Shown here: in pieces, positions 1 to 8,249 of the stretch
Position numbering within the stretch: position 1 is the first letter of the stretch
Layout: each line of letters begins with the position of its first letter
Source: Anaerolineae bacterium
GTDB lineage: Bacteria > Chloroflexota > Anaerolineae > Aggregatilineales > Phototrophicaceae
Assembly (NCBI GenBank): GCA_028284565.1
Contig: JANQRM010000675.1
Span: 1 to 15,481 of the forward strand
Reading direction: 5' to 3'
DNA: 15,481 bases
Made by a program: the position numbers and the translations under genes
The notes under the pieces: generated by a model
Seen by the model: the letters and a program-made list of their open reading frames with translations, nothing else
Databases searched by the model: none
What the model was told of the DNA's origin: nothing

Positions 1-486
1 GGTGACTCACTCGTTGAAGATGAATCGCTTGATACAGCGAAATCACTGCTTGACAAAAGTGGGGATAAGCTCGTTCTTCCCATCGATGTGGTGATCGCCG
101 ATGGTTTTGATAACGATGCGAACCATCGAACCGTAGATATTTCAGACGGTGTACCAGATGGATGGCAAGCCCTCGATATTGGAGATAAAACGATTGGCTT
201 GTTTGCTACAGTGCTGAGTGATATGCAAACGGCTGTCTGGAACGGTCCCATGGGCGTGTTTGAGATGTCTAATTTCGCAAAGGGCACATTCGCAGTTGCA
301 CAACTGCTCGCCGAAGCTACTGAACATGGTGCAACAACCATCATTGGTGGAGGAGACTCCGCCGCCGCTGCTGAACAATCGGGACTCGCTGATGAGCTAT
401 CCCACATCTCTACAGGTGGGGGAGCGAGTCTGGAAATGCTGGAAGGTCAAGCACTGCCCGGCTTGGTTGCGTTGAATGACAAGTAG
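1..486 (+). CDS. pgk: Phosphoglycerate kinase, C-terminal part (5' end outside window)
   Basis: The open frame runs from base 1 without a start, so the gene begins upstream of the window; about 161 C-terminal residues of a family of roughly 390-400 are present. The enzyme makes ATP and 3-phosphoglycerate from 1,3-bisphosphoglycerate and ADP in cytosolic glycolysis. Diagnostic stretches are visible: ALDIG at about residue 56, WNGPMGVFE in the nucleotide-binding domain, and the glycine-rich GGGDSAAAA loop near the C-terminus that binds nucleotide phosphates, followed by the usual STGGGASLE segment. The usual Pro in ALDIGPKT is Asp here (ALDIGDKT), which is tolerable. It ends in TAG. The next gene, a Ser/Thr kinase, lies 116 bases downstream, and tpiA follows that. 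Family assignment is very secure. Confidence 0.97.
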   Translation, partial: GDSLVEDESLDTAKSLLDKSGDKLVLPIDVVIADGFDNDANHRTVDISDGVPDGWQALDIGDKTIGLFATVLSDMQTAVWNGPMGVFEMSNFAKGTFAVAQLLAEATEHGATTIIGGGDSAAAAEQSGLADELSHISTGGGASLEMLEGQALPGLVALNDK

Positions 487-505
487 AATGGCTGGCTTAA
501 CCTAA

Positions 506-528
506 AAATTGAGTGAGCCTCTCAATTT
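506..528 (+). terminator. Weak AT-rich hairpin after pgk
   Basis: AAATTGAG at 506-513 and CTCAATTT at 521-528 form an 8-bp perfect stem with a 7-base loop. It starts 19 bases after the pgk stop. The stem is mostly A-T and no uninterrupted T run follows, so it may be a leaky terminator, an mRNA 3'-end stabiliser, or chance. Confidence 0.3.
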
Positions 529-532
529 ATTA

Positions 533-561
533 CAACAAAATTTACGGAATCAGCGTATACT
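533..561 (+). promoter_or_regulatory. Possible promoter of the kinase gene
   Basis: TATACT at 556-561 matches a sigma-70 type -10 box at 5 of 6 positions and lies 41 bases before the kinase start. No good -35 box is found 16-18 bases upstream (CAACAA at 533-538 is poor). A start site near 568 would give a leader of about 35 bases containing the GGAG ribosome binding site at 589-592. Weak evidence. Confidence 0.28.
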
Positions 562-602
562 CATAGTGGAACTACCTTCGCACAAGTTGGAGCAAGCGCA
601 AT

Positions 603-2471
603 ATGTGGCGCGCCGGTGATGTTGTTGGTCCCTATACAATTGAAAAAATGTTGGGGCAAGGCGGGATGGCAACCGTCTATAAAGCCTATCATCCACAACT
701 AGACCGTCATGTGGCGGTGAAAGTGATGCATCAGAACTTTTTGGATGATGACAATTTCCATACGCGCTTTCAGCGTGAAGCTCGTATAGTTGCCCGTTTG
801 GAACATCCGCATATCGTTCCGGTATACGATTTCAATGAGCAAGACGGTAAACCGTACTTAGTCATGAAATTTGTCGAAGGGCAAACGCTGAAACAACACC
901 TCTTGAAAAAAGCCTTACCCCTTGATGACATCATTCACATCATGCGGGCAGTAGCCAGTGCTTTGACTTATGCTCACTCCAAAGATGTGTTACACAGGGA
1001 CATCAAGCCCTCGAATATCGTCATAGATAATACGGATATACCTTATCTTGCAGACTTTGGGTTAGCAAGGATTGCCCAGTCTGGCGAGTCTACGATGAGC
1101 AAGGACATGGTGTTGGGGACACCGCATTATATTTCACCAGAACAGGCAAAAGGGAATACGAACCTTGATGGACGCGCTGATATTTATTCGCTAGGCGTGG
1201 TCTTATATGAACTGATGGTAGGGCGTGTTCCCTTTATGGCAGATACACCCTTTGCTGTGATTCACGATCATATTTATACCCCTTTGCCAATGCCATCCGA
1301 GCATAACCCAGATATTACCCCAAGTGTGGAGGCGATTCTGCTTCGTGCTTTATCCAAGGACCCCAATGATCGCTATCAAACTGCTGACGAGTTATTCCAA
1401 AATTTTGAGCAAGCCCTGTCGATAGATGGCTTAAAGAACCTAAACGAACATCGCATCGAATCTGCACAAATTTCACTGGCGAAACAACGGCTAGTGTATG
1501 ATGAGAGTTTCCAGCAACCCGGCGTGGAAACACCCATTCTCTCGCAATCATTCGAGCAAATGCCGACTACCATCGGCGAATCCAAACAAAAATCCGGCAC
1601 GATATATCAAAAAAATCCCTATGCACGCTATTGGATTATCGGTGGTATCGGTGCATTTTTGCTCATTTGCTTTGTCATGTTAATGATTTTACTCTCGACG
1701 GCAGACTCTTTTTTAGAATTGGGACAGTTACTGAATAATGACGTGTCGGATACCCCCATCATTGAACAACCAAATCCCGATTTCTATATTGAACTTCCTC
1801 ACTTGTCGGTTGGTGAGGCACAAGCCCTCATCGCTGACAACCCCAATGATGCCATCAATTATCTCCTTTTGGCACAAGCCCAATTCGCGTCTGGGGACAA
1901 CGAAGAAGCCTACGCGACGGTGCAAACGGGTTTAGAATTCGTTGAATCACCTGTTGAGTATTGGACGATTGCAACACAAATCGCCCACAACCAGGATGAA
2001 AATCTACCCGCATTTGGTTATGCTTTATTGGCACTTGACCATATGCTGAATACACCAGAATCGTTCCCAATTGAGCGAAATTATGTCGGGAATTTCTTGT
2101 TTGAGACTGTCGAAGCGCAGACGGACTTTGACACAGATAACCGTTCAATGCGTGAGTTGGGACAAGCCTTTTTGGTAGAAGAACAAATTATTCAAATCAC
2201 GAATTCGCCCATTTTACGACTACTGAGTGTTCAAAATCTGCTTCAGAATGAAAGGCATTTGGTCGCTAGAAATCTATTTGAACGGATACCTGAGGATGCG
2301 AAAACCTCCATCGAGGCACAATTCATTCAAGCGGAAATATTTTTTGTTGATGGTAAACTAGAAGAGGCACAACACATCTTAGAAACCTTGCAACAGAATC
2401 CTAACACTCCGCTATGGATTCTCGTCCGTTCTGAAATGTTTTTTGATATGATTAATTCAAACGAAGGATAA
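603..2471 (+). CDS. Membrane-anchored PknB-like Ser/Thr protein kinase with extracytoplasmic TPR-like domain
   Basis: A 622-residue Hanks-type kinase. All key elements are visible: glycine-rich loop GQGGMATVY (18-26), catalytic Lys40 in VAVKV, Glu59 of helix C, HRDIKPSN (131-138, catalytic Asp133), DFG (151-153), GTPHYISPEQ (172-181) and DIYSLGVVLYELMVGRVPF (193-211). The kinase domain spans about 10-270. After a linker, one membrane segment (about 343-366) is followed by a roughly 250-residue outer domain whose alpha-helical pattern (for example DAINYLLLAQAQFASGDNEEA) looks like degenerate TPR repeats rather than PASTA domains. It phosphorylates Ser/Thr on cytoplasmic proteins; the outer repeats may sense an envelope ligand (inference). 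The ATG at 603 has GGAG at 589-592. tpiA starts 6 bases after the stop, so the two are probably co-transcribed. Substrates are unknown. Confidence 0.94.
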   Translation: MWRAGDVVGPYTIEKMLGQGGMATVYKAYHPQLDRHVAVKVMHQNFLDDDNFHTRFQREARIVARLEHPHIVPVYDFNEQDGKPYLVMKFVEGQTLKQHLLKKALPLDDIIHIMRAVASALTYAHSKDVLHRDIKPSNIVIDNTDIPYLADFGLARIAQSGESTMSKDMVLGTPHYISPEQAKGNTNLDGRADIYSLGVVLYELMVGRVPFMADTPFAVIHDHIYTPLPMPSEHNPDITPSVEAILLRALSKDPNDRYQTADELFQNFEQALSIDGLKNLNEHRIESAQISLAKQRLVYDESFQQPGVETPILSQSFEQMPTTIGESKQKSGTIYQKNPYARYWIIGGIGAFLLICFVMLMILLSTADSFLELGQLLNNDVSDTPIIEQPNPDFYIELPHLSVGEAQALIADNPNDAINYLLLAQAQFASGDNEEAYATVQTGLEFVESPVEYWTIATQIAHNQDENLPAFGYALLALDHMLNTPESFPIERNYVGNFLFETVEAQTDFDTDNRSMRELGQAFLVEEQIIQITNSPILRLLSVQNLLQNERHLVARNLFERIPEDAKTSIEAQFIQAEIFFVDGKLEEAQHILETLQQNPNTPLWILVRSEMFFDMINSNEG

Positions 2472-2477
2472 ATTTCA

Positions 2478-3248
<771 letters not shown>

Positions 3249-3250
3249 TT

Positions 3251-5404
3251 CTGGCAGGTCTGGATGTCGTCTTTCCAGCGATATTTGTTATCGCACTGAT
3301 ACTTGCCCTACGACAAATTGAGCGTTGGCTTCACCAACATATCTTTAAAGTTGGTTGGCTCCTGACACACAATTACGACACCACCACGATACTCTACTAC
3401 ACGTTCTTTCTTCCGGGGGTGTTGCTTCATGAGGTTGTCTATTGGCTCATCGCTGGGATTCTTAATGTCCGCGCAGATCGCGCCCTCCAAATGCCAGAGA
3501 AGCAGGAAATCGGTGAACTCAAGCTGAATTTCATCAAACTATCTAAAAAAGCCGGTATCTATCGTCGAGCAATTATCGCCATTGCGCCGTTGCTAGTGGG
3601 GATTGCGGTGATTTGGTTAATTGCAGTCAACGTCTTCACCATCAAGGATGTGACTGCAACCATGCAGACCGGCAATCCCGAAGACGTTTTAGCGGGTGTA
3701 CGCTTGCTCTTGGGTGCGCCAGATTTTTGGTTGTGGTTCTACCTAACCTTCACTATAAGCAACACCATGTTCCCCACGATAGACAAAGACTTGCAAGGTT
3801 GGCGTACCATTGGTGGTGTCACGTTAGTGGTCATTATTGCGTTGTTTATCGTCGGTTCGAGCAGTCAGTTTTTGGATGATTTTGCGTTATCAATGGTTGA
3901 TTTTCTCAGTAGCCTTGTCAATGTTCTCATCCTCATTATTGGCTTTAATATTTTTATGACGATGATTTTAGGGACAGTTGAATCCCTCATAGAACGAGTC
4001 ACAGGACACAGCGCGACCTTCAAAAATGGCAAGATGATTACCATGACTCGTGTTGAAATGTTGGAACTGAAGGAACGTGAGCAAAAACGGGCTATCCGTG
4101 CAAGACGACGACAAGAAAAGCAATTTTCAGGTCCACCCAGTATTTATCACTTTCCCTTATCCATTCCGGGACCTCCCGGCGACGAACCTGTTACACAGGG
4201 CGCAACCGCTGTTATTGGTGTTGATGAAGACAAATCAGAAACGGCAACACCCAAGTTCCCATCCTCGACGCAACCTGATTTTGTTATCAATCCTAAAGTT
4301 GGGGATTCAGAATCGCCAACTGACGCAGACGATACACAAGAAAAATCCAAACCCGATTTACCAACACGTCCCCGCCCAAATTTGTTGGGCAGTGGTGATG
4401 AGGATACCAAACCCGCCGACGAGGAGGAAGATAAGAAACAACCTGCCGTTGCTTTTCGTAAACCATCAACCTCTGCCTCTACGATTGTCAAAGATGACGA
4501 TGATGAAGCGGATGTAAAGCCGAAATCTCCTTTTAAACGAGACAAATCAGCCCCGGTTCCTCAGCCTAAGCCCGATGCCTCAACTCGTCCTGCATTCGGT
4601 GAAAAAGCCATATCCACAGACGAGCAACCCAAAGTTACGAAATTACCAACTTCGCCATCAGATGAGAAAACATTACCATTCGGTAATCGTCTGCCAAAAC
4701 CAGAGACACTCGATAAAAAATCCGAAGACAAAGAAGCGGCTTCAGCCAAATCTGACAAACCCTCACGTTTTGGGATACGTCCCTCGCCATTTTCTAAGCC
4801 CGACGTGGATGAAGAAACGGAAGCCAACAAAGACACAAGAGAAGACAAATCAGCGCAATCACCATTCCGTTCACAATCTAAAACATTCGGCAATAAAGAT
4901 GCCAATTCTAAAACGAAAGATGAGTCTGATAAATCCAAATCTAGAAATCCCTCGCGTTTCGGAGTGCGACCCTCGCCATTCGCAAAACCCAAAACAGATT
5001 CTTCTAAAGATGACAGAGGCAAGGAATCAACTTCATCAAGTTCGCGTTTTGGTATCCGAGCCTTTGGGGATAAACAAGATGATGAGGGAAAAGGTGAGAC
5101 TCCAATCACCGCCTCAAAACCCTTACCATTTGCGAAAACAGAGGATGATAGTGATGATACAGACAATCCACGCTCGCTCTTATCTGGCTTAGGCAAACCG
5201 CGTAGCACAGCACCCAAAGCCTCCATCTTCAACAAATCTAATGCTGAAAAACGTCCTGCTTTCACGCTGGATGATGATGACTCCGACGACGATTGGCTTG
5301 ATGATTTAAGTGACCGATTTGATGATGACCTCGAATATGAAGATATTGACGACGAGTATGACTACGAAGATGATGAGGATTATATCGACTACGATGACGA
5401 TTGA
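3251..5404 (+). CDS. Multi-pass membrane protein with long disordered, repeat-containing acidic C-terminal tail; probable CTG start
   Basis: I have no family name for this gene. From CTG 3251 it encodes about 717 residues; from the first conventional start (GTG 3419) only 661. The extra 56 residues look genuine: one hydrophobic helix (about 7-20) and a second starting near 47, which the GTG start would cut. Further membrane segments are at about 107-129, 188-203 and 220-243. Next to LLPG-like FLPGVLL is HEVVY (60-64), resembling a zinc-protease HExxH with the second His lost. A basic stretch (about 275-290) and PSIYHFPLSIPGPPG (296-310) lead into roughly 400 residues rich in D, E, K, S and P with repeated SRFG(I/V)R...PF motifs, and a final 47 residues of which about 29 are acidic. 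The layout suggests a cytoplasmic disordered tail (inference). The gene is packed against tpiA, and its end overlaps the opposite-strand transferase gene by 16 bases. Coding is secure; start and function are uncertain. Confidence 0.8.
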   Translation: MAGLDVVFPAIFVIALILALRQIERWLHQHIFKVGWLLTHNYDTTTILYYTFFLPGVLLHEVVYWLIAGILNVRADRALQMPEKQEIGELKLNFIKLSKKAGIYRRAIIAIAPLLVGIAVIWLIAVNVFTIKDVTATMQTGNPEDVLAGVRLLLGAPDFWLWFYLTFTISNTMFPTIDKDLQGWRTIGGVTLVVIIALFIVGSSSQFLDDFALSMVDFLSSLVNVLILIIGFNIFMTMILGTVESLIERVTGHSATFKNGKMITMTRVEMLELKEREQKRAIRARRRQEKQFSGPPSIYHFPLSIPGPPGDEPVTQGATAVIGVDEDKSETATPKFPSSTQPDFVINPKVGDSESPTDADDTQEKSKPDLPTRPRPNLLGSGDEDTKPADEEEDKKQPAVAFRKPSTSASTIVKDDDDEADVKPKSPFKRDKSAPVPQPKPDASTRPAFGEKAISTDEQPKVTKLPTSPSDEKTLPFGNRLPKPETLDKKSEDKEAASAKSDKPSRFGIRPSPFSKPDVDEETEANKDTREDKSAQSPFRSQSKTFGNKDANSKTKDESDKSKSRNPSRFGVRPSPFAKPKTDSSKDDRGKESTSSSSRFGIRAFGDKQDDEGKGETPITASKPLPFAKTEDDSDDTDNPRSLLSGLGKPRSTAPKASIFNKSNAEKRPAFTLDDDDSDDDWLDDLSDRFDDDLEYEDIDDEYDYEDDEDYIDYDDD
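4760..5065 (+). repeat. In-frame repeats coding for SRFG(I/V)R(P-S-P-F)
   Basis: Three imperfect copies lie in the tail of the membrane protein: 4760-4801 (PSRFGIRPSPFSKP), 4949-4990 (PSRFGVRPSPFAKP) and 5039-5065 (SSRFGIRAF). Looser relatives such as SPFR, LPFG and LPFAK are scattered around them. Codons differ between copies (for example TCACGTTTTGGG versus TCGCGTTTCGGA), which argues for maintained peptide sequence rather than recent DNA duplication. They may be short linear binding motifs; function is unknown. Confidence 0.7.
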
Positions 5405-6441
5405 TGGGTCGTCCGCCGACCTACTTGGATGAAGCCAATCGCAATCAACAGGAGCATGACTCCAAAGGCAACAAACTTAAAGAACTGACTGCTAATCACC
5501 AGCGTTAAAATTCCAAAAAATGAACAAAATAGATAATATGCTACCACGATTTGTCGCTCTGTCATCCAACCGGAGTCGATAAGCCGAAAGTGTATATGTC
5601 CTCTGTCGCCTTGAAAGGGATTACGCCCATGCCGTAGACGATTGATGACTTGCCATGCCAAATCCATTAAAGGCAAGCCCATGACGAGCAAAATGGTCGC
5701 CATCTTCGCCCCGCCGATAATGCTCAAAGTTCCTAAAACGAATCCCAAGAAATGCGCTGTCCCACCCAGCATAATTTTTGCGGGATGCCAATTAAATATC
5801 AGATAACCCAAGCACGCACCCATCAACGCCAAAGGCAACAGACTCACGCTAATCTGCGCTGGCTCTACGCGAAAGGCACTATTGATAAACAGCATCACGC
5901 CAGCAATAAGTGCGACTCCACCGGATAAGCCATCCACACCATCGAGGAAGTTGACTGTGTTCATCATTAACACCAACCAAAAAAGTGTCAGCGCGACAGT
6001 CACAGCAAACGCCCATGGGTCAGTCTGTTCTCCAGTGAAAGGGTTGTTGAAGAACTCGATAAAAATTTGAAAGGCAATCGCTATTGCCGCCGCGATGAAT
6101 TGCCCGATGAACTGAGGGAAGAAGCCAAAATCACGAATATCATCCAACACACCAAAAATAAAGATGACGGTTCCACCGAGCAGTAAGCCAATCATGCGGA
6201 TGACTTCATTGGGGTCTTGACGAGGGACTGGTAAGAGTTGAGCGCCAATCACTCCGATCATAAATCCACCAAAAATGACGAGTCCGCCCAATTTGGGGAT
6301 TGGGGATGTTTCGCGTCTTCTCCCACCGGGCACAGATAATATCTTAAAGCGATAACTTAACCACTCACTAATCGGCGCAAGGACTAATGCTACCGAAAAG
6401 GCGAGTAAAAAGACGATCAAGAAATCGACGAAGGGACTCAT
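5389..6441 (-). CDS. Polyprenyl-phosphate sugar-1-phosphate transferase, MraY/WecA/TagO family (GT4-type)
   Basis: A 350-residue protein with about ten hydrophobic helices. The family transfers a sugar-1-phosphate from a UDP-sugar to undecaprenyl phosphate at the inner membrane face, the first step of peptidoglycan, wall polymer or O-glycan assembly. Visible motifs: PIPKLGG (48-53), DDIRD (100-104), NFLDGVDGL (164-172, with Asp167 and Asp170) and DRGHIHFRL (279-287). It reads as WecA/TagO-like rather than MraY proper because of NFLDGVDG and the HIH-type loop; the sugar cannot be told. Oddity: the loop where relatives have (M)GDxGSxFLGF reads MLGGTAHFLGF (224-234), with no acidic residue, and HxHH is HIHF. 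The ATG follows the upp stop directly (TAG-ATG), so expression is probably coupled to upp. The 3' end overlaps the convergent membrane-protein gene by 16 bases. Family secure, activity uncertain. Confidence 0.88.
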   Translation of the reverse strand: MSPFVDFLIVFLLAFSVALVLAPISEWLSYRFKILSVPGGRRRETSPIPKLGGLVIFGGFMIGVIGAQLLPVPRQDPNEVIRMIGLLLGGTVIFIFGVLDDIRDFGFFPQFIGQFIAAAIAIAFQIFIEFFNNPFTGEQTDPWAFAVTVALTLFWLVLMMNTVNFLDGVDGLSGGVALIAGVMLFINSAFRVEPAQISVSLLPLALMGACLGYLIFNWHPAKIMLGGTAHFLGFVLGTLSIIGGAKMATILLVMGLPLMDLAWQVINRLRHGRNPFQGDRGHIHFRLIDSGWMTERQIVVAYYLFCSFFGILTLVISSQFFKFVAFGVMLLLIAIGFIQVGRRTTHQSSS

Positions 6442-7068
6442 CTAGGTTCCAAACATCCGATCACCGGCATCACCTAAGCCCGGCACAATGAAGCCAATGT
6501 CATTTAGGCGTTCATCCAATTCTGCCAGATGAATAGGAATATTAGGATGCGCTGTTGACAGAGCTTCCACACCCTCTGGCGCACCGAGCATACCAATATA
6601 TTTGATACGTTTGGCTCCCCATTCTCTTAGGATATTGCAGGTTGCGATTGCCGAACCTCCTGTTGCCAACATCGGGTCTAAGACGAGATATAAGCCAGCT
6701 GTTGGTGTTTCTGGGAGTTTGTTGTAGTACTGAATAGGTTCAAGGGTCTCTTCGTCACGGTACAGCCCGATATGCCAGACTTGTGTATGGGGTAAGAGTT
6801 CTTGAATCCCTTCTACCAAGCCCAAGCCTGCTCTCATGATGGGGACTAAACCAATCGTTTCTTGAGCAAGCTGTCCCTTGGCTTGTCCCATGGGTGTATT
6901 GACGGTGGTGGCTTCCAATTCTATATCTTGAGTGGCTTCATAACAGAGCAAGAGGGCAAGTTCGCGCACGAGTTCACGAAAGGTACGATGGTCAGTTTTG
7001 GTATCACGCAATAAGGTCAGTTTATGTTTTACGAGTGGATGTTGCGAGACGTGGAGCTTGTCAGTCAT
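6442..7068 (-). CDS. upp: Uracil phosphoribosyltransferase
   Basis: A 208-residue cytosolic enzyme that makes UMP from uracil and PRPP (pyrimidine salvage); the length is typical of the family. The PRPP-binding loop is LVLDPMLATGGSA (128-140), and the C-terminal uracil-binding signature is FIVPGLGDAGDRMFGT (193-208). The IMRAGLGL segment (77-84) is also typical. I chose the ATG at 7068 rather than the in-frame TTG at 7095: the resulting N-terminus (MTDKLHVSQHPLVKHKL) matches the family, AAAGGA sits 7 bases upstream, and a consensus-like promoter would start transcription at about 7097, on top of the TTG. The transferase gene follows with no gap. Uracil salvage feeds UDP-sugar supply, so pairing with a UDP-sugar-using enzyme is sensible but not proof of a functional link. 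Confidence 0.96.
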   Translation of the reverse strand: MTDKLHVSQHPLVKHKLTLLRDTKTDHRTFRELVRELALLLCYEATQDIELEATTVNTPMGQAKGQLAQETIGLVPIMRAGLGLVEGIQELLPHTQVWHIGLYRDEETLEPIQYYNKLPETPTAGLYLVLDPMLATGGSAIATCNILREWGAKRIKYIGMLGAPEGVEALSTAHPNIPIHLAELDERLNDIGFIVPGLGDAGDRMFGT

Positions 7069-7103
7069 CGGACATTCCTTTTTGTGTGGGGACAAACGGC
7101 ATA

Positions 7104-7132
7104 AGTTTACGCCTCACATCGGAACTTGTCAA
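7104..7132 (-). promoter_or_regulatory. Promoter of upp
   Basis: Read on the minus strand: TTGACA (7132-7127), a 17-base spacer, then TAAACT (7109-7104), matching sigma-70 consensus at 6/6 and 4/6. The predicted start near 7097 gives a leader of about 29 bases that contains the upp ribosome binding site. Confidence 0.65.
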
Positions 7133-7140
7133 AGCGAGGA

Positions 7141-7168
7141 TTGCACCAATTTCTTCGTCAGGTATACT
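7141..7168 (+). promoter_or_regulatory. Candidate promoter of ruvB-queA
   Basis: TTGCAC at 7141-7146, a 16-base spacer and TATACT at 7163-7168. The -10 box matches 5/6; the -35 box is weak (3/6). It lies back-to-back with the upp promoter, with the two -35 boxes only 8 bases apart. Predicted start near 7175, about 40 bases before ruvB. Confidence 0.42.
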
Positions 7169-7214
7169 CCCTATGTATAGAACATATAAGCCAAACTCGG
7201 AGAAATGACGGACC

Positions 7215-8249
7215 ATGGCCGATGATGGGCGGATGGTTAGCGGGGCAAATCAACGCAACGACAGAGAGAATATCGCACTGCGTCCCAAATATCTGGTCGA
7301 TATGGTCGGGCAAGATCGTGTCCGTGAGAACCTGAAGATTATCCTCGACGCGGCACAAATGCGCCAAGAACCTGTTGACCACATCTTGTTTTATGGTCCG
7401 CCGGGTTTAGGGAAGACTTCGTTGGCTCATGTAATTTCCAATGAGATGGATGCAAATATCCGTGTCACGGCAGGACCTTCAATTGAACGTGCAGGCGATC
7501 TCGCCGCAATACTGACTCACATGAAAAAAGGTGACATCCTCTTTATTGATGAAGTGCATCGACTAGGGCGCGCTGTCGAAGAGATTTTATATCCTGCTAT
7601 GGAAGATTTTGTCCTCGATATTGTCATCGGCAAAGGACCCGCCGCGAAAACTGTTCGTCTCAATCTCCCACGCTTTACTGTGATAGGTGCAACCACTCGT
7701 TTGGCCTTGCTAGCTGGACCTCTACGCGACCGCTTTGGGGCGCGCTTCCGACTAGATTTCTATGAACAAGAGGCAATGGAACACATTATCAAACGCGCGG
7801 CAGATTTACTCAATGTGCAGATTAGTGAGGAAGGCACAACCGCCATTGCAAGACGTGCTAGAGGTACACCGCGTGTTGGATTGCGCCTTTTGCGACGGGT
7901 GAGGGATTATGCCGAGACACGTGCGGATGGAATCATCACGGAAGAGGTGGCTCATCTTGCTCTCCAACTCATGGAAATTGACCATCTGGGCTTAGATGAT
8001 ATTGACCGTCGAATTCTTGAAACCATTATTACCAAATTCGGTGGAGGTCCAGTAGGCTTAGACACCATTGGTGCGGCAATCAGCGAAGATAGCTCGACCA
8101 TTATGGATGTCTATGAACCCTATCTCATACAATTGGGCTTTATTGACCGCACACCACGTGGACGTATCTGCACGCCTCATGCTTATGAGCATCTCGGCAT
8201 TCCCTACGAAGGCGATATTAATAACAGCGGACAACCTAAACTCTTCTGA
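7215..8249 (+). CDS. ruvB: Holliday junction branch migration ATPase RuvB
   Basis: A 344-residue AAA+ motor, a normal length. With RuvA it drives branch migration of Holliday junctions in recombination repair, and it works with RuvC. Visible: Walker A GPPGLGKT (61-68), Walker B IDEVH (111-115), sensor 1 GATTR (158-162), [13 protein letters not shown] (168-180) with the arginine finger, sensor 2 GTPR (217-220), and the winged-helix DNA-binding end with [17 protein letters not shown] (301-317). After sensor 2 the common RIANRLLRR reads RVGLRLLRR, a small deviation. ATG 7215 has GGAG at 7199-7202, rather far at 12 bases; ATG 7233 (Met7) is a possible alternative. No ruvA or ruvC is nearby. Its stop overlaps the queA start by one base (TGATG), implying an operon. 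Confidence 0.97.
   Translation: MADDGRMVSGANQRNDRENIALRPKYLVDMVGQDRVRENLKIILDAAQMRQEPVDHILFYGPPGLGKTSLAHVISNEMDANIRVTAGPSIERAGDLAAILTHMKKGDILFIDEVHRLGRAVEEILYPAMEDFVLDIVIGKGPAAKTVRLNLPRFTVIGATTRLALLAGPLRDRFGARFRLDFYEQEAMEHIIKRAADLLNVQISEEGTTAIARRARGTPRVGLRLLRRVRDYAETRADGIITEEVAHLALQLMEIDHLGLDDIDRRILETIITKFGGGPVGLDTIGAAISEDSSTIMDVYEPYLIQLGFIDRTPRGRICTPHAYEHLGIPYEGDINNSGQPKLF

Noticed and set aside
4561..5265. Long minus-strand frame (234 residues) and plus-strand frame (4575-5192) inside the membrane protein gene
   Set aside because: Both are antisense or shifted readings of the Asp/Ser/Lys-rich repeat tail, with low-complexity composition, no recognisable domain and no ribosome binding site; the codon bias of the real frame creates them.
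7069..7095. Upstream TTG start for upp (217 residues)
   Set aside because: It lies at the predicted transcription start and lacks a ribosome binding site; the ATG at 7068 has AAAGGA at good spacing and gives the family's usual length and N-terminus.
7178..7195. GAAC half-site before ruvB as a LexA (SOS) box
   Set aside because: The second half (GTTC at the proper distance) is absent, so there is no palindromic SOS operator to support.
7205..7225. Tiny ORF (ATG at 7205, stop within 7 codons) overlapping the ruvB start
   Set aside because: It has a good GGAG spacing but no sign of being a regulated leader peptide; most likely a chance ATG.
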